Source: Actinoplanes sp. L3-i22 (GTDB lineage: Bacteria; Actinomycetota; Actinomycetes; Mycobacteriales; Micromonosporaceae). Taken from it: a stretch of DNA of 64,000 nucleotides. The stretch is from assembly GCF_019704555.1 (NCBI RefSeq), contig NZ_AP024745.1:11769501-11833500 (forward strand), written 5' to 3'. Below, piece after piece: positions 63,108 through 64,000 of this stretch. The notes under the pieces were generated by a model. It made no database searches. It saw only the letters and a program-made list of their open reading frames with translations, and was not told the origin of the DNA. A program made the translations under genes and the position numbers. The first letter of the stretch is position 1; each line of letters opens with the position of its first letter.

Positions 63108-64000
63108 GGAAGCTCGGTGACCATCGGGACGGTCACAGTGGTCCAGTCGCAGGCGGGCTCGGCGTCCGCCCGGAAGTGCGGCCCGCGCAGCCGGATCGGG
63201 CCACGCCGGGGGTCACCGGCCGCGTCGATGCCGGGCAGCTCGAACGGTGCCGAGCCGAACTGCTCCTCGGCGACCAGCAGCTTCAGCCAGTCCCGCAGCG
63301 GCTCCACGGTCGGCGCCGGCCGCCACCAGGAGCGGCGGCCCGGCTCGGCGGCCGATCTCGTGATCCGCACCGGTTTGCGGCCCAGCGCCCAGCCGGTCGA
63401 CCGGGCGTCGAGGAACGCGCCCGGGAACAGCCCGGCGTGCACCCGGTACCGGCTGGTCAGGTTGAGGAGCACGCAGTAGAGCGGACGGTCGGTGCGGTTG
63501 TACATCCGGATGTAGACCTGGTCGGACGCCAGGTGGATGACGCCGCCCTCGGGCTCGATCGGCTCGGCGTCCGGATCACCCGGGCGGAGCTCCAGGGCGA
63601 CCGCCCCGGCCAGGCGGGACAGCGGATTCGCCAGGGCACGGATCTGCCGCCAGCGGGCGACGTGCTCCAGGCGCTGCGGCACCGTCCCGGGACCGGCCGG
63701 CACCTCGCCCTCCGGTGACACGATCCGGGCGCCGCCGACCACGCGCAGCTCCGGCTCCTCGTCGGGGGCGGCCGGGCGTACAAAAGCTGATCTTTGAATC
63801 TCCTCGGCCGGAAGGCCGGTGACCGTGGTCCTCGGCGGCGGCACCCGGGAGAACACCACCGGGTACTGCCGCTCCGGATCGGGCGCCCAGCCGAGCGGGG
63901 TGACCAGACTGCGCTCGGTCAGCACCCGGGTCACCCGGGCCTCGCGCGGCCGGCCGGCATCCACCACCGCGACCCGCAGCTCGTCGTCGCCCACCGGCAG
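63101..64000 (-). CDS. C-terminal part of a probable caspase-family protein (5' end beyond window)
   Basis: The frame is open from the window edge to TAG 63101, about 300 codons seen. HLASDQVYIRMYNRTDRPLYCVLLNLTSRYRVHAGLFPGAFLDARSTGWALGRKPVRI is a DUF4384-like beta domain. The end, DWLKLLVAEEQFGSAPFELP...DWTTVTVPMVTELPQ, resembles tails of actinobacterial caspase-family proteins. The catalytic domain would lie upstream, outside the window. It converges on the CHAT-like gene with a 7-bp overlap. The internal GTG 63994 is not the true start. Confidence 0.75.
   Translation of the reverse strand: MPVGDDELRVAVVDAGRPREARVTRVLTERSLVTPLGWAPDPERQYPVVFSRVPPPRTTVTGLPAEEIQRSAFVRPAAPDEEPELRVVGGARIVSPEGEVPAGPGTVPQRLEHVARWRQIRALANPLSRLAGAVALELRPGDPDAEPIEPEGGVIHLASDQVYIRMYNRTDRPLYCVLLNLTSRYRVHAGLFPGAFLDARSTGWALGRKPVRITRSAAEPGRRSWWRPAPTVEPLRDWLKLLVAEEQFGSAPFELPGIDAAGDPRRGPIRLRGPHFRADAEPACDWTTVTVPMVTELPQ

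Noticed and set aside
1..64000. CRISPR arrays, tRNA or rRNA genes, insertion sequences
   Set aside because: No regularly spaced repeats, cloverleaf-type sequences, transposase motifs or terminal inverted repeats were noticed on reading; a short RNA could still have been missed.

Overview
The window is a very GC-rich stretch with strongly GC-biased third codon positions, many GTG starts and 4-base ATGA/GTGA gene overlaps. With a type VII secretion (T7SS) locus, PadR/TetR regulators and the phrasing of many proteins, this points to a filamentous actinomycete. My best inference is a member of Micromonosporaceae, such as an Actinoplanes-like organism; no rRNA or other taxonomic marker is present to prove it.

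Layout. (1) 1-20.6 kb is a T7SS island. It holds a giant secreted-type protein (at least 3188 codons, minus strand, running off the left edge) with a zinc-protease-like HEIVH motif. A divergent three-gene operon encodes a 337-aa helical/Ca-binding-repeat protein and two WXG100-like proteins. A PadR regulator and its membrane partner follow. Then come an EssC-like three-ATPase-module motor, a single-pass membrane protein, and a divergently transcribed substrate-binding/VWA protein. (2) 20.6-24.4 kb: a TetR repressor facing an APC permease and a YtcJ-like amidohydrolase. (3) 24.44 kb: a perfect 16-bp parS-like centromere site in an intergenic gap. (4) 24.6-35.8 kb: a gamma-glutamylcyclotransferase-like protein, a methyltransferase, a secreted Ig-like protein, a fused assimilatory nitrate reductase/flavoprotein reductase, a secreted glycosidase, a secreted pectate lyase and a serine beta-lactamase-like hydrolase. 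(5) 35.9-47.3 kb: a tightly coupled minus-strand exopolysaccharide operon with galE, a GT2, four GT4 glycosyltransferases, a flippase, a polytopic membrane protein and a deacetylase. It is headed by a possible 41-aa coupled peptide. (6) 47.9 kb: thymidine kinase.

(7) 48.6-64 kb is the most interesting region. One tight plus-strand operon encodes, in order, a GrpE-like factor, an Hsp70 lacking the lid, a fibronectin-III protein, a zinc-ribbon GTPase, a GAP1-type GTPase-associated protein, a membrane zinc-ribbon GTPase, a 47-aa membrane peptide, a CHAT-family (caspase-like) protease with an intact His/Cys dyad, and a second protein that looks like a catalytically dead CHAT. A convergent gene at the right edge looks like the tail of a caspase-family protein. 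Such GTPase/GAP1/chaperone/caspase-like combinations have been predicted by comparative genomics to be NTP-driven conflict or regulated-death systems in multicellular bacteria. The pairing of an active with an apparently dead CHAT and a dedicated GrpE/Hsp70 pair makes this copy worth study.

Limits: all domain calls come from reading motifs by eye; no database search was possible.
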